Assembly (NCBI GenBank): GCA_036873755.1
Contig: JAVTVY010051708.1
Span: 186,001 to 250,000, forward strand
DNA: 64,000 nt
DNA from: Hanleya hanleyi
Lineage: Eukaryota; Mollusca; Polyplacophora; Lepidopleurida; Hanleyidae
Direction: 5' to 3'
Positions 33,326 to 45,430 of this stretch are shown here, one piece after another (positions within the stretch are counted from its first letter, which is position 1; each line of letters starts with the position of its first letter). A program made the translations under genes and the position numbers. Below the pieces are notes generated by a model, which was given only the letters and a program-made list of their open reading frames with translations, was not told the origin of the DNA and did not search any database.

Positions 33326-35223
33326 TTAAGATGGATTCCATGGTATGATTGTATACACCGGCACAAATAAGTTCATTAAAAAATTGAGTCTCTGATTATT
33401 AAATCGTCTACATGAAAATAAATAATGACTGATGCTTTCTTCTACATCGCACGCATCACACACTCCAGTGGGATGTACCTTACATCTATAAAGATAAGAA
33501 TTCAAGGGAATATGCCCGACAAGAAGTCTAAAAACAAGTATTTCAGCCTGGCGATTTGGTAATTTCAAAGAGGCGCTTGTAATTGAAGGCAGGAATTGGT
33601 AGTAAAAACGCCCCTTCTCTGAATTATCCCAGCATTCCTGACACTTAGAATTAAAATGAGGATATAAACAAGCCATGGCTTCATTAATTGTTAATCCCAT
33701 ATGTATATTGATATCCGGAAGTGCGGATGCGTGCTTAGCAAGAAAGTCCGCAAGCTCATTCTCATATAGACCAGAATGGCCCGGGACCCAGTCGAAATAA
33801 ATTATTATATTTTCACAATACATTGTAGAGACTAAATATAATATTTCATATAAAAGACTTGAAGACCGGCCCCAAGAGAAATTGAGCATTGCTTGTAAAG
33901 AGCTAAAAGAGTCTGTAAAAATTACAGCTCTAGATATTCTAGCATCTCTAAGAAAATTGAGTGACATTAAAATAGCTGTCAGCTCTGCTGTATATACACT
34001 CACATGATCATCAATTCTGAAAGATTCAGAATATTTTAACTCCGGTATACAAAACGCAGCACCCACCCTGTCAGTATCTGGATACTTGGAGGCATCTGTA
34101 AACACTTGCAAATATTCACTCCAGTTAGATTTAATATATTCTTTTGTATATCCAGTATAAATATTGGGTGGGTCAGATTTTTTAATTTGTGTATGTAATC
34201 CCATAAATATATGTGGTGTAGACAACAGCCAGGGTGGGTATCTCTGCACAAAATAATTTTGAATAGAGAAAACATCAGCATTTGTTTCCTCATACAAGAT
34301 GTTTACTCTACTATTAAATGGATAGTAACGTTTAACGTTACTATTCAAAAATAAACCATCATACCATGAAGGTTCTAGAATATCACTAGCAGAATTATTT
34401 ATGGACTGTTTAATTTTCATAAAATACTTGAGGGTTCTTATCTGTCTTCTAATGGAGAGTGGTATTTCCGCACAAGCAACCTGTAAAGCATGCAAGGGCG
34501 TTGAACCTCGAAGTATAAATCTAATTTGTTTTAATCTAATTTGTTTTTCAATGTCGTATGCCTCGCAACAATAATCTAAGCAGGATCTTATTAAACTCCT
34601 GTACATCATTAATAACGTATTTTTGTCAGCACCCAACTATGCGAAGATACACAACGTATAAGATTGAGAGCTTTCTGGCACTTCTTAATTAATATATCAA
34701 TATGTGCTTGCCATATTAGACATTTATCAAATGTAACCTCCAAATATTTAAATGAATCAGAACATTTTAACCTGGCACCATTGTAAACCAGTACAAGTGG
34801 TTCAGGCAATTTTTTTGTAAAAAGAACAGCCTCAGATTTAATGAGAGAAAACGTAAAACCCCATGTTTTCCCCCATTTCAATATATCATCTAGAGCCTGT
34901 TGAATTTTTTCAACGCATAAGTTGAAATTTCGATGAGAAAACCATATAGCTTTATCATCAGCAAACAAGGAGCACTTAACTTTATTATCAAGACAGTCTG
35001 GTAGGTCATTTATAGCGATATTAAATAAGGTAGGTGAAAAAACACTTCCTTGGGGGTGATGTATCTTGTTCAATACGAACTTGAATGCGTCGGTTGGATA
35101 GGAAGCCCTTAATCCAACGTCGTCAAGTTTTCCCACCTCTTTTATATCGCTCCAATGTATTACCTTTATATTGTAGAATTCTGTTGGTGGACTGTTAGTT
35201 CCCGATGCACGCCCTCTGTACAT
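33326..35223 (-). pseudogene. LINE of the I group: RT C-half plus RNase H
   Basis: Two overlapping frames. 35223-34609 carries the RT palm: HPQGSVFSPTLFNIAINDLP, SLFADDKAIW (catalytic FADD) and WGFTFSLIKSEAVLFTKK. 34636-33326 carries the thumb, then an RNase H domain (VFTDASK, AELTAI, TDSFSSLQAM, WVPGHSGLYENELADFLAK) and a C-terminal Cys/His knuckle (CDACDVEESISHYLFSCRRF). RNase H after RT is typical of I-group LINEs such as I, Nimb and Loner. A single frameshift near 34620 separates the frames. ORF1, the endonuclease and the RT fingers are missing (5'-truncated). The sequence is otherwise well kept, so it is fairly recent. Confidence 0.9.
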
Positions 35224-35289
35224 GTCACCGGAGAAATATATCTAGGTTTATTGTTTCGGTGGGAAATTTAAACCGTACGACGTCGAATT

Positions 35290-35670
35290 TTACAGGTTAG
35301 TTTTTCTCTGCGCTTAAGATCTTGCTCAAACAGTAGACAGCTTCAGATACAAAATTCATCAGTTGATACCGTACATTGACTTTACTTTCTATATTACTCT
35401 ATCATTCTACGCTTGAGATATTGCTCGAACACTGGATAGTTTTAGATAAAAACTTTATCAGTTGATACCGTACATTGACCATACATAGTGTATTACTCTA
35501 TCATTCTGCGTTTGAGACCTTGTTCGAACACTGGATAGTTTTAGATAGAAACTTCATTAGTTGATACCGTACATCGCCCATACATTGTGTATTACTCCCT
35601 GTCGTTCTACGCCTAAAATCTTGCTCAAACATTAGGCAGTTTTAGATACAAACTGGATCAGTTGAAACCT
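35290..35670. repeat. ~97-bp minisatellite, third block
   Basis: About four units, nearly identical in order to 22940-23220 (GACAGCTTCAGATACAAA, then CGAACACTGGATAGTTTTAG twice). The LINE at 33326-35223 and its flanks separate it from the block ending at 32225. Confidence 0.88.
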
Positions 35671-35685
35671 TTGTTATACGAATAT

Positions 35686-35996
35686 CACTAATAATAAAAA
35701 TAATAATAATAATAATGAACTTTCTTTACCCTCGTTTAGCTAAACGCCAATCTTCCACTGGGCCGAGCACATTCATACACAGATATGTATTTCACAATCA
35801 TACATCTGGTTTTTCGCTGTGAGGGGAGGGGGGGATGGGGGGGGGGAGCCGGAGTAACCGGAGGGAAACCCACGAGCACGGCCTGGGACCAGAAACCCAA
35901 TCTCACATACGACCGATTCGACACCATGCGGAGTCGAACCCAGGCCGCACTGGTCGGAGAGTCGGAGATGTTAACCACTGGACTAACCGTGCTCTC
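35686..35996 (-). mobile_element. tRNA-derived SINE
   Basis: Minus-strand RNA polymerase III promoter: box A TAGTCCAGTGG (35985-35975) and box B GGTTCGACTCC (35940-35930), 34 bp apart. The 5' end is GAGCACGG near 35994. An unrelated body ends in an (ATT)n tail at about 35690-35715. It lies 17 bp past the splice donor of the exon at 36013-36088. No convincing target duplication was found. Confidence 0.85.
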
Positions 35997-36012
35997 AAAA
36001 CCAAGGGATTAC

Positions 36013-36088
36013 CTATTATTCCATGTTGTCCCATATGATAGAATTCAGCTCCTTCTATGTGGACATCCTTGAATCCAGTTCTGTGTAT
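36013..36088 (-). CDS. CEMIP-like: CEMIP/CEMIP2-like exon (EFYHMGQ segment)
   Basis: A 76-bp exon encoding IHRTGFKDVHIEGAEFYHMG then QHGIIG. The EFYHMGQ motif precedes the YPIHFH block in CEMIP-family proteins, and the next exon (10023-10153) supplies exactly that. The acceptor is GCCGTTCCAG and the donor ATAG|GTAATC. The phase is 0 at the start and 1 at the end, which fits both neighbours. An alternative AG eight bases further in would break the frame. Confidence 0.9.
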
Positions 36089-36724
36089 CTGGAACGGCAA
36101 TGTATTAGATACTTCTTTTATTGTGTTCTTCAGTCTGTTTGAAGGCAGTACATGTGTTATCGGAATCATGCATTTTCAAATGAGTACCGACATCATGGAC
36201 AACGATATCATAAATAAACTCTACAATGATTGACTCAAGCTGCAAACGATTATCCTCTTGTTTTGCAAACTGTTAGGAGATGAACTTGCTCGGAGATCGT
36301 GAAGAACCATGATTGTCCCCAAAATACATGGATATGAAAGGTATAATACAAATAGCAGATGATCACTCTTGAACCTTAGCAACCAAATAAGTGATCAGAC
36401 ACAAACACAAATTTATGAGACATTCACTGAAAAAAAGGTTATGGAATATTCCATCACCATAGCAACGGTGGAATATTTCACAACATAGCAAGAAATATTC
36501 CATACCCAGTATGCATGCTACAAAATGAATTCAATGAATATTCTGCTCGTGCAATAGGCGGGACATTTTCCATTACATGTCAAGGGTTTGTTCTATGTTG
36601 CATAGAATGATACCAGGTTCGCATCTCGAAAATTGTGAAATGATAATAATTGGTGTTAAATTAGTAGTGCTATAGTAAGAAAATCAACCACACGGCAAGC
36701 TAGTAGAATACTTAAACACGGTAC

Positions 36725-36897
36725 CTTCAATTGCCCCCCAAAGCTATCGAACGAATATTCGCTACAATTGGCGCTGCCAGGGGGGCAGGATTCTTGCATC
36801 TCTCCCTCTATGAGGATATTTCGGGTGAGCAAAGCCACTTCTCCTCGCATGTCAACACCGTCGGTTATCTCACCCCAATGTTCATACTGGGCTTCCA
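36725..36897 (-). CDS. CEMIP-like: CEMIP/CEMIP2-like exon (DGVDMRGEV segment)
   Basis: A 173-bp exon encoding EAQYEHWGEITDGVDMRGEV, then ALLTRNILIEGE and SFDSFGGQLK. HYG.I.DGVDMRAEV.LL.RNI.I.GE is a signature of the CEMIP/CEMIP2 family. The acceptor is strong (TTCCTTTCTTGTAG) and the donor is AAG|GTACCG. It starts with two bases of a split codon and ends on a codon, matching 36013-36088. Family comparison predicts a missing ~35-residue exon between this one and 59481-59708. Confidence 0.92.
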
Positions 36898-37099
36898 CTA
36901 CAAGAAAGGAATGACATATATCAACTAGTCGATTAAGGATATCAATTCAGATCAATATTGTAACAATGGCTTTTGAAAAAGCTACTCGTTGGAAAGGAGG
37001 AATAAATCCATCCAATCGATATTATAATAGTCTTGATAGAACATAGCTCAGAAGTATCTTTCCTGGGGGCAGTAAATCAACCAAAAGTCGCGAATCTCT

Positions 37100-38590
37100 G
37101 CATTTTATTTCGGAATGTGTCACTAACTACTCGGTATCGGATAATCCATATCGAAACAAGGAAAAAACGGCATTCTCCACCCACACTGGATTGAAGATGT
37201 AGAAAAACCAACCAGATAAACTGATCTCAAATCTAACCTCTGATGATGGTCGAGAAATATATAATACAAATAAAATATTAGAACAAAAATCATAATATAG
37301 TAACTTTATTATAAACAAAACGATGCCCATGAAGGCATGATAATGCTGCCATATGGAATATGGAATATTTTTCGTATATTCTTCAATGGACGACGGCTGA
37401 AAAATGAATGACGGACCAGATGCTTATAATTCTAACTTTTGAAATAATGTTAAATTGAATAGATTATCAAATGATCAAGGTGACACATTAGAAGGTTGTC
37501 TTACCTATACTTAGATATAAGTACCGCCATAAACATGGAACATTATGGAAGCCTGAGTTTGGAGGGCTTTACCGTTGCGTTTTATAAAGTGTTTTGGAAG
37601 ACTTTTATGTTCTGCGAGCAGCAAATGGGAGTTTTTGAAAAAGTTGAATTATACTTAGTTCAGAGACAATGTGCCATTACCTGTCTGCTAAAACAAATAA
37701 ACCAGACATGTTCTGAAGAACTGGCATCCGATTACGCTGTTATTTAAATAATAACTATTTATTTCGGCATGCATCGCCAACAGATTAAAATCAGTCCTAG
37801 ACATTCTTATCCATGTGGACCAGAAGGGTTCATCCGAGGCAGGCATATTGAAGAAAATTAAAATACTATCTTAAGTTTGAACCAAGGAGCGCGATATACC
37901 AGCACTACTCGTCTTTAAACTTTGAGAAGACTTTTGATTCAATCTCATGGGACTTCATGAATGAAGTAATTAAATCCTTCAATTTCGGTAAATCTCTCCA
38001 GGGATGGATAAAGCTATTTTAACTTTACATTGAGACATGTATTATACATAATGGAAACATACATAACGCTATGGGGGGGGGGGACCCCATCTCGCCAGAA
38101 AAAATCAATATTCAGATGATACTCAGTCTTCGATAGAGGCGTTAAAATGTTTATCGGAATTTTAGAAGTACTTTGCCTAGACTAACGATGGCAATATGAC
38201 TAGGTGTGTTTTCTGGATGAAATATGAGATTATGCCTAGAGATGAAGTTAGATTGGGTTATATTAGATAAATTCTACACTCTACAATTTTCTCTGGAACG
38301 CTAAAAAGGACAATATCAAAAGAACAGTAAACAATAGAAATTACCAACATGGCGACCTTCGGATGGTAAACCTAGCTTCACTGCTCGATTCCCTCAAGAT
38401 CTCGTAGATTCGAAGTCTAATATTTCAAAGCTCCAAATGGTAATTCCAGATCTGAAGAATGCTGATATATGTAACCTGGGAGCTGAATATCTAAAAGCCC
38501 TAATCAAAACGTAAAAACTCAAATGTGGCGAGACACTTTCGGAGCCTAGTATAGGCCCTCGGGGAAAACTAAAACCACCTCGGCGGTTGA
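37100..38590 (+). pseudogene. Decayed L1/Tx1-like LINE RT
   Basis: Readable pieces in shifting frames: a pre-RT linker (SREIYNTNKILEQKS), RT fingers (LEGFTVAFYKVFWK, then VQRQCAITCLLKQ), GFIRGRHIEEN, motif A EKTFDSISWDFMNE with IKSFNFGKSLQGW, HNGNIHNA, and a late segment LRMVNLASLLDSLKIS. This arrangement is that of L1/Tx1-group RTs. The catalytic palm with FADD is not recognisable. A Naiad terminus interrupts at 37361-37432. Confidence 0.75.
37361..37432 (+). mobile_element. Short Naiad terminus inserted in the L1/Tx1-like LINE
   Basis: TTCTTCAATGGACGACGGCT, then GAATGACGGACCAGATGCTT, matches the last ~70 bp of the Naiad pseudo-LTR with several differences. Confidence 0.75.
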
Positions 38591-38796
38591 CATTTACAAA
38601 GAACCATTATGGTTCAACTACAGTTTAAAGATTTTCTCTTTTTTTTCATAATAACAGTCAAATTAGGCACATTCGAAACATATTGGATCCCGATGGAAAA
38701 ATAACGAATTCAAAACGATGTAAAATTACAGGAACCTACGGTGGCTCATAGGTGACATTGACTTTTTTTTAATTATGTATTTTTTTTTTTTGCATT

Positions 38797-39430
38797 ATCA
38801 CCTAGGTGGAAATTATTCTCACCCGGGTGATATTATTATCACCTGGGTGGAAATTATTCTCACCTGGGTGGAAATTATTCTCACCTGGGTGGAAATTATT
38901 TTCACCTGGGTGATATTATTATCACCTGGGTGGAAATTATTCTCACCTGGGTAGAAATTATTCTCACCTGGGTGGAAATTATTTTCACCTGGGTGATATT
39001 ATTATCGCCTGGGTGGAAATTATTCTCACCTGGGTGGAAATTATTTTCACCTGGGTGATATTATTATCACCCAGGTGATATTATTATCACCTGGGTGGAA
39101 ATTATTCTCACCTGGGTGGAAATTATTTTCACCTGGGTGGAAATTATTTTCACCTGGGTGATATTATTATCACCTGAGTGGAAATTATTCTCACCTGGGT
39201 GGAAATTATTCTCACCTGGGTGGAAATTATTCTCACCTGGGTGGAAATTATTTTCACCTGGGTGATATTATTATCATCTGGGTGGAAATTATTTTCACCT
39301 GGGTGGAAATTATTTTCACCTGGGTGATATTATTATCACCTGGGTGGAAATTATTATCACCTGGGTGGATATTATTATCACCTGGGTGGAAATTATTCTC
39401 ACCTGGGTGGAAATTATTCTCACCTGGGTA
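38797..39430. repeat. Palindromic CACCTGGGTG minisatellite, left arm
   Basis: About 30 units alternate a 10-bp near-palindrome CACCTGGGTG with AT spacers GAAATTATTCT (21-bp unit) or ATATTATTAT (20-bp unit). Each unit carries a CACCTG E-box core. GGTGATATTATTATCACC forms local hairpins. Confidence 0.92.
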
Positions 39431-40401
39431 GAAGGAGTTTGCATGAAACAACGGAGTGAACGGCGCTGGTATAGGATGCATTCCACACCTAAATGATGTG
39501 CGGTTAAAAATAGACATGGGTTCGGGTCTTCGGCCTTAAATATATGTGAAATCTTTAAGAAAACCCCTGTAAAATTATATATTTTCCGAATGGGCACACT
39601 CATGCCATTATTCCAGGAGGCAAGTGAGCTATTGAAATTGAAAATGAAAGACCAGCAATCCTTCTTAAACCTTCTTCAACTTTTCTGAAAAACTCCTTAA
39701 AATATATGAAAATGTGTCAAATTCTACCCGCAACTCATCTTAGCTTGCTAAGGGCATTTCACGTTTCACTTAACACTACCCTTAGATTACCACTGTGATT
39801 CGGCATGTATTTCACACGGCGTCATCTATCTAGACGGAGATAATCGAGTTCGAAAGTTGTTCCCAAAGCATGAGGTCAAATGTTGGCGGGCCCCATTTAA
39901 ACGAGCCAATGAAATTATCTGTAATCAAATATTTCTCAGACGTGCAGAGATGTCACTTTCACGAGGCGCAAGACTGGGGAGTCTACGCGAGACCAAAACG
40001 AAGTTGTGCGAATTAGCTATTTTATTTCTGACTCTAGTGGAGCATGCTTCTTTGTTAAATCATATTACAAACGGCCTAACATATTTGAAAACAAAATAAA
40101 ATCGGCGACAGATCACAGGAAAATGATATGCTTTTTATTTCGTGATGGGGGCACTTCGAGGCCCACCATGGGATCGTTTCAATCGATCGCTTTCTGGAGG
40201 TGTGTCTTCGTTGAATGAATGTGATTGCACCGATGTCGGATGTAACGGGACCAGTCGGATGTGACCATTTGGGAAACGCCCTATTACACGCAGATAGCAT
40301 CCGTTACCGCATGGCTTCGAGCAGAAGTTTCTGCGTATGATCGTGCCATGCGTTCGGATGATGCCCGCAACCCAGAGAAAACGTACGAAATGATTTTTAG
40401 C

Positions 40402-40470
40402 CCACCATCATCAGATGGTGGGCTGTTCAAATCACTTTTCGTCCGTGGTCCGTCGTCCGTCAGTCAGTCC

Positions 40471-40502
<32 letters not shown>

Positions 40503-42420
40503 GTCCGTAAACAATTCTTGTTACCGCGATTTCTCAGGAACTACTGCATGGATCTTTTTCAAAGTTGGTGCACAGGTTCCCCTTGGGGTCTAGTTGTGCA
40601 AGAAACCTTTTCTGGTCCGATTCGAAAATCCAATATGGCCACCAGGCGGCCATCTTGGATTTCCCCATGAAACCTTGTTACCGCGATTTCTCTGGAACTA
40701 CTGCATGGATCTTTTCCAAATTTGGTACACAGGTTCCCCTTGGGGTCTAGTTGTGCAAGAAACCTTTTCTGGTCCGATTCGAAAATCCAATATGGCCACC
40801 AGGCAGCCATCTTGGATTTCCCCATGAAACCTTGTTACCGCGATTTCTCCGGAACTACTGCATGGATCTTTTCTAAATTTGGTACACAGGTTCCCCTTGG
40901 GGTCTAGTTATGCAAGAAACCTTTTCTGGTCCGATTCGAAAATCCAATATGGCCACCAGGCAGCCATCTTGGATTTCCCCATGAAACCTTGTTACCGCGT
41001 TTTCTCACGAACTACTGCATGGATCTTTCTCAAATTTGGTACACAGGTTCCCCTTGGTGTCTAGTTGTGCAAGAAACCTTTTCTGATCCGATTCGAAAAT
41101 CCAATATGGCCACCAGGCAGCCATCTTGGATTTCCCCATAAAAGCTTGTTACCGCGATTTCTCAGGAACTACTGCACGGATCTTTTTTCAAATTTGGTAC
41201 ACAGGTTCCCCTCAGGGTCTAGTTGTGCAAGAAACCTTTTCTGGTCCGATTCGAAAATCCAATATGGCCACCAGGCAGCCATCTTGGATTTCCACATGAA
41301 ACTTTGTTCCTGCGATTTCTCAGGAACTACTCCATGGCTCTTTCTCAAATTTGGTACACAGGTGCCACATGGGGTCTAGTTGAGCAAGATACCCTTTCTC
41401 TTCCGATTCGAAAATCCAATATGGCCACCAGGCAGCCATCTTGGATTTCCACATGAAACTTTGTTCCTGCGATTTCTCAGGAACTACTGCATGGATCTTT
41501 CTTAAATTTGGTACACAGGTGCCACATGGGGTGTAGTTGAGCAAGATACCCTTTCTCTTCCGATTCGAAAATCCAATATGGCCACCAGGCAGCCATCTTG
41601 GATTTCCACATGAAACTTAGTTATCGCCATTTCTCAGTACTGCATGGATCTTTCTCAAATTAGGTTCACAGATTCTCCTTAGGGTCTAGTTTTGCAAGAT
41701 ACCTTTTTCGGTCCCAATCGAAGATCCAATATGGCCAGAAGGTGGCCATCTTGGATTTCCCCATGAAACCTTGTTATCACGATTTCTCAAGAACTACTGC
41801 ATGGATCTTTCTCAAATTTGATACACGGGTTCGCCTTGGGGTCTAGTTGTGCAAGATGCCTTTCCTGGTCCAATTCAAAAATCCAATTTGGCCACCAAGC
41901 AGCCATCTTGGATTTCCCCAAGAAACTTTATCGTCATTTCTCAGGAAGTACTGCATGGATCTTTCTCAAATTTGGTACACAGGTTCACCTTATGATCTAG
42001 TTGTGCAAGATACCTTTTTCGGTTCAAATTGAAAATCCAATATGGCCACCAGGTTGTGCAAGATACATTTTCTGGTCCGATTCGAAAATCCAATATGGCC
42101 ACCAGGCGCCCATCTTGGATTTCCCAATGAAACTTTGTTATCGTGATTTCTCAAGAAGTACTGCATGGATCTTCCTCAAATTTGGTACACAGATTCCCCT
42201 TGTGGCCCAGTTGTGCAAGATACCTTTTTTGGTCAGATTCGAAAATCCAATATGGTTGCCAGGTGGCCATCTTGAATTTCTCCTTGAAACACTGTTATCT
42301 TGAATTCTCGGAAAATATTTCATGGATCTTTCTGAAATTTGGTACACAGGTCCCAGATGGGGCCTAGTTTTGCAAGATAGCTTTATCGGTCCGATTCGAA
42401 AATCCAATTAATACGGTATT
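40402..42420 (-). mobile_element. pearl/CvE-like Helentron-associated element with 157-bp core repeats
   Basis: Read on the minus strand: about 12-13 tandem cores of ~157 bp (period visible at 40594, 40751, 40908, 41065), containing the reverse of GCATGGATCTTTCTCAAATT and of GGCAGCCATCTTGGATTTCC; then a GTCA/GTCC tetranucleotide microsatellite (40450-40510); then an 11-bp-stem terminal hairpin AGCCCACCATC/GATGGTGGGCT (40402-40427). Core repeats plus an ACTG/ACGG-type microsatellite plus a 3' hairpin is the layout of pearl/CvE elements in bivalves, considered non-autonomous Helentron relatives. Unit divergence rises toward 42420. Confidence 0.78.
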
Positions 42421-42548
42421 CCCGAGTTCTAACCTTGCATCACAAGAGTCGGTGGATCAAAAGGTGGGGCATATTCTATATAATGACTATAGAGAATATC
42501 CATATCTTCACCTTCCATATCAAGGAGTTCAAATAATTCGGAATTAAA

Positions 42549-42812
42549 ATGTATTTAGTCCATGCAGTTGAAAGTGAACTGCCCCACCCTTTCGTCTGCC
42601 GGCGGGTCAGCTACATGAGGGACGTCACTCTTGTGACACAATGTCACAACTCGACAACTGTAAACTACTGCATGTTTCGATCCATGGGAAATAATCAAGA
42701 TCCAGACACTTTCAAATTCGAAGTTTCAGCATTACTGCGCGGACCGGATGCCTTCAGTATTAAACCATCTTACTATTTTCGAGCGTGTTATCTTAAAAGT
42801 ATCTCAAACTAG
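42549..42812 (+). other. Unrecognised 87-codon Cys-containing frame
   Basis: Includes CRRVSYMRDVTLVTQCHNST and FKFEVSALLRGPDAF. Balanced composition and three or four Cys suggest a decayed exon of a secreted protein, perhaps of ZP-domain type, but I cannot assign it. It lies inside the foldback element. Confidence 0.3.
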
Positions 42813-43171
42813 TCCAGTAAACAGAACAGAATTAGCATTCGTTCCAAGTTATAAAATCTTAAATATGCCAAAGTGTTAAAGAGATTTTTCTTCGCTTCCA
42901 GTACCAAATGATGACACATGCAAAAAAATAAATAAAATTAAAATACTACAAAATGAAGACGAAGGATCCTCCGTACATGTACATTCACTTTCAGGCTAAC
43001 TTTGCTTATTTCTCTTGTACTATAACAACCGACATAAGTTCAGTTTCTAGAAATCTTGAAACTTCTGAAACTTAGAAAGATTATATCTTGGTGTTTTCCA
43101 GTGTCCCTTTTTCGAACTTTTTCGCTCAGATTCGAAATTCTGTAAACAAAATTACAACTCAATCGTCTTAG

Positions 43172-43232
43172 TAACAATGGACAAAAAGATCCTCTTGTCA
43201 TTGGCTTACAATTATCGGACAATGGTGGGCGC
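43172..43232 (+). repeat. 61-bp near-identical repeat, copy 1
   Basis: Matches 57053-57113 with one mismatch over AACAATGGACAAAAAGATCC ..GGACAATGGTGGGCGC. In one frame both encode NNGQKDPLVI.LQLSDNGGR, so it may derive from a mobile coding sequence. Flanks are unrelated. Confidence 0.8.
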
Positions 43233-44140
43233 CAAGATCCTTCAGGATCTCTCGTCTTTTTATGTATGTTAAAGTGTTTCCCGTCCAAAGGACAATTTAA
43301 AATGGCAAAAAAAACAGGGGGTCGACCCACTCGTTTTTTGTAAAATTTTATCGCCATAAAGGGATCATCATTTTCGTTTCCCGAAAAAGTGAGGATTTTG
43401 GCCTGCCTGATATTCAATTCCGGAAACGATTAACTCCGTAGTGGCGCGTAGTTGAGACCAGCAAGCAACATTCTCGTCTCGCGATACTCCCTACTGCGAG
43501 AAAGAGTCTCACGGGTAAATGGGAGCCATCCCCCCAGTAGGCGGCGTATCCTGCTGATTCCGCCGAGTTAGAAGCGAATTGCTAAACATAACGTGGGCTA
43601 TATAATTGGGAAATGACTCTTTCCGTTTCGGAACATATCAATCACGAGCAAATTATTGTCGGTATGTATACTTGGCCGTGAAAGCGAGTTATCTAATACA
43701 GGAAGTAGTTCGCGGGTAGACACGGCTCTCTTTGAGAATGAATAGTCCCGGTCGAGCGAGTGATGTCATGCTGCCTCGCTTTTAGATTGGAGATTAAAAA
43801 ATGTCACCAGTTTACATGAGAGTCGCTTTGGTCTCCCGCGGGTAGACACGGCTCTCTTTGAGAATGCAGCAAGCAAATGTTATATCTTCGTTTGAAGACG
43901 TGGTTACGTCCAGCAGGGTGATACTATAGATTTCAGTTAGTAGAAAGGGAAGAAGAATTACCATGCTGTCAAAAACAGGCGACCTTCCTTATTCTGAAAT
44001 TAGGGCCATTTGTGCGAAACCGTGACCTAGTGTGGAGTGCACCCATAGTGACAGTACGTCATGTACATGTACATACGGGCAATCTGTGGCCAAATTGACT
44101 ATAATATTAATACAATAAAATGAAAATATATAATGATTTT

Positions 44141-44566
44141 CACCCAGGTGAGAATAATTTCCACCCAGGTGATAACAATATCACCCAGGTGAAAATAATT
44201 TCCACCCAGGTGATAATAATATCCACCCAGGTGAGAATAATTTCCACCCAGGTGATAATATTATCACCCAGGTGAAAATAATTTCCACCCAGGTGATAAT
44301 AATATCCACCCAGGTGAGAATAATTTCCACCCAGGTGATAATATTATCACCCAGGTGAAAATAATTTCCACCCAGGTGATAATAATATCCACCCAGGTGA
44401 GAATAATTTCCACCCAGGTGATAATATTATCACCCAGGTGAAAATAATTTCCACCCAGGTGATAATAATATCCACCCAGGTGAGAATAATTTCCACCCAG
44501 GTGATAATAGTATCACCCAGGTGAAAATAATTTCCACCCAGGTGAGAATAATTTCCACCTAGGTGA
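44141..44566. repeat. Palindromic CACCCAGGTG minisatellite, right arm
   Basis: About 20 units of CACCCAGGTG with GAGAATAATTTC or ATAATAATATC spacers, the exact reverse of the array at 38797-39430. It is more regular than the left arm, with a repeated higher-order block of about 105 bp. Confidence 0.92.
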
Positions 44567-44985
44567 TAATGCAAAAATAAAAATACAAAATTAAAAAAAT
44601 ATCAATGTCACTTATGAGCCACCGTAGGAACCCACCTTGATTACAGAAATTTAGTGAAGAATATACCAACTGAGTGGCAAAAATAATATCCCGTGAACTT
44701 GATAGCATTCCAAAACTTCCAATATTTCAATTATATTTGAAAGTTCGTGCAAGGCCCTGGAAGGGATGTAGAAGTTTCTATGATGTTTTGGAGTGAGATT
44801 CAAACGTAAATCCAATATGTATTGAAAGGATGGAAAATTATCTTCAAACAGAAAACAGGTCGAACTGGGAAGATATAGTTTTAACAGTTTTTAAATGTGC
44901 CACCTGCATTAACCTTAGAGATATGCAATATCACCAACTACACCGGACCATTACAACTACATCATTCCTATTCAACATAGCTGTA

Positions 44986-45235
44986 CTCTCAAAAATAATT
45001 AGATTGAGATTTCAATCTATCAGATTGAAATTAGTGACCAATCTATTCGATTGAATATTCCATCTATTAGATTGAAAATTTCAATCTAGTACAATCTAGT
45101 ACATAGAATTTTCTATCTACAGGAGATTCATTTTATCGTTTTCAATCTATTAGATTGAATATTGTCAATCAAATTGAAGATTGGTCACTAATTTCAATCT
45201 CATAGATTGAATTTCAATCTAATTATTTCAGAGAG
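44986..45235. mobile_element. 250-bp palindromic MITE with TA target duplication
   Basis: Ends CTCTCAAAAATAATTAGATT and CTAATTATTTCAGAGAG, flanked by TA on both sides (44984-44985, 45236-45237). Arms of about 70 bp are built from repeated ATCTATTAGATTGAA words, so most of the element can fold on itself. Confidence 0.82.
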
Positions 45236-45392
45236 TAATTGCTGATGGATAACCAGTAATATTGTGAGCTGAATGCCGTAACGATTGAACAGTTAATTGT
45301 AAAATAAAAAATAAAAGTCATGTTACCGTACAGACAGATATTCTGACTGCATTCCTCTCCGAAAACATCAAAGAGCGACACATGTTATATTC

Positions 45393-45430
45393 TGTATCTC
45401 AGCCACGCTTCTATTGTGGTCATCAATGAC
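45393..45430 (-). mobile_element. Partial three-way-junction motif, copy E
   Basis: The minus strand reads CCACAATAGAAGCGTGGCTG then AGATACAGA: stem C, loop and the P1 3' strand of the Naiad-type motif. The 5' part is missing and the 50-bp satellite begins beside it. Confidence 0.6.

Larger units (their letters stand above)
38735..44628. mobile_element. 5.9-kb foldback-type element with minisatellite arms
   Basis: The left end CCTACGGTGGCTCATAGGTG and right end ATGAGCCACCGTAGG are inverted copies. Both continue inward through ..GACATTGA, an AT tract and GCATTATCACCTAGGTGG into palindromic minisatellite arrays in opposite orientation (38797-39430 and 44141-44566). Tandem repeats inside inverted termini are the hallmark of foldback elements. 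Alternatively these are two separate inverted MITEs. The interior holds the pearl-like element and no recognised transposase. GGAAC lies at both outer junctions; the target duplication is unclear. Confidence 0.72.

Noticed and set aside
22755..35670. CTGATGA with an AGTTT/AAACT stem on the minus strand of the ~97-bp minisatellite, as a hammerhead array
   Set aside because: The bases after the stem are GTC, not GAAA, and there is no cleavage strand, so the hammerhead core is incomplete in every unit inspected.
35785..36072. Gly-rich plus-strand frame over the tRNA-SINE
   Set aside because: It is antisense to the SINE and to the splice junction of a host exon.
40261..42407. Overlapping ~60-100-codon frames such as VHRFPLGSS.CARNLFW
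   Set aside because: They repeat every 157 bp with the pearl-like cores and are not conserved proteins.
44347..44574. Minus-strand frame of repeated GWKLFSPG-like units
   Set aside because: It is a translation of the CACCCAGGTG minisatellite.
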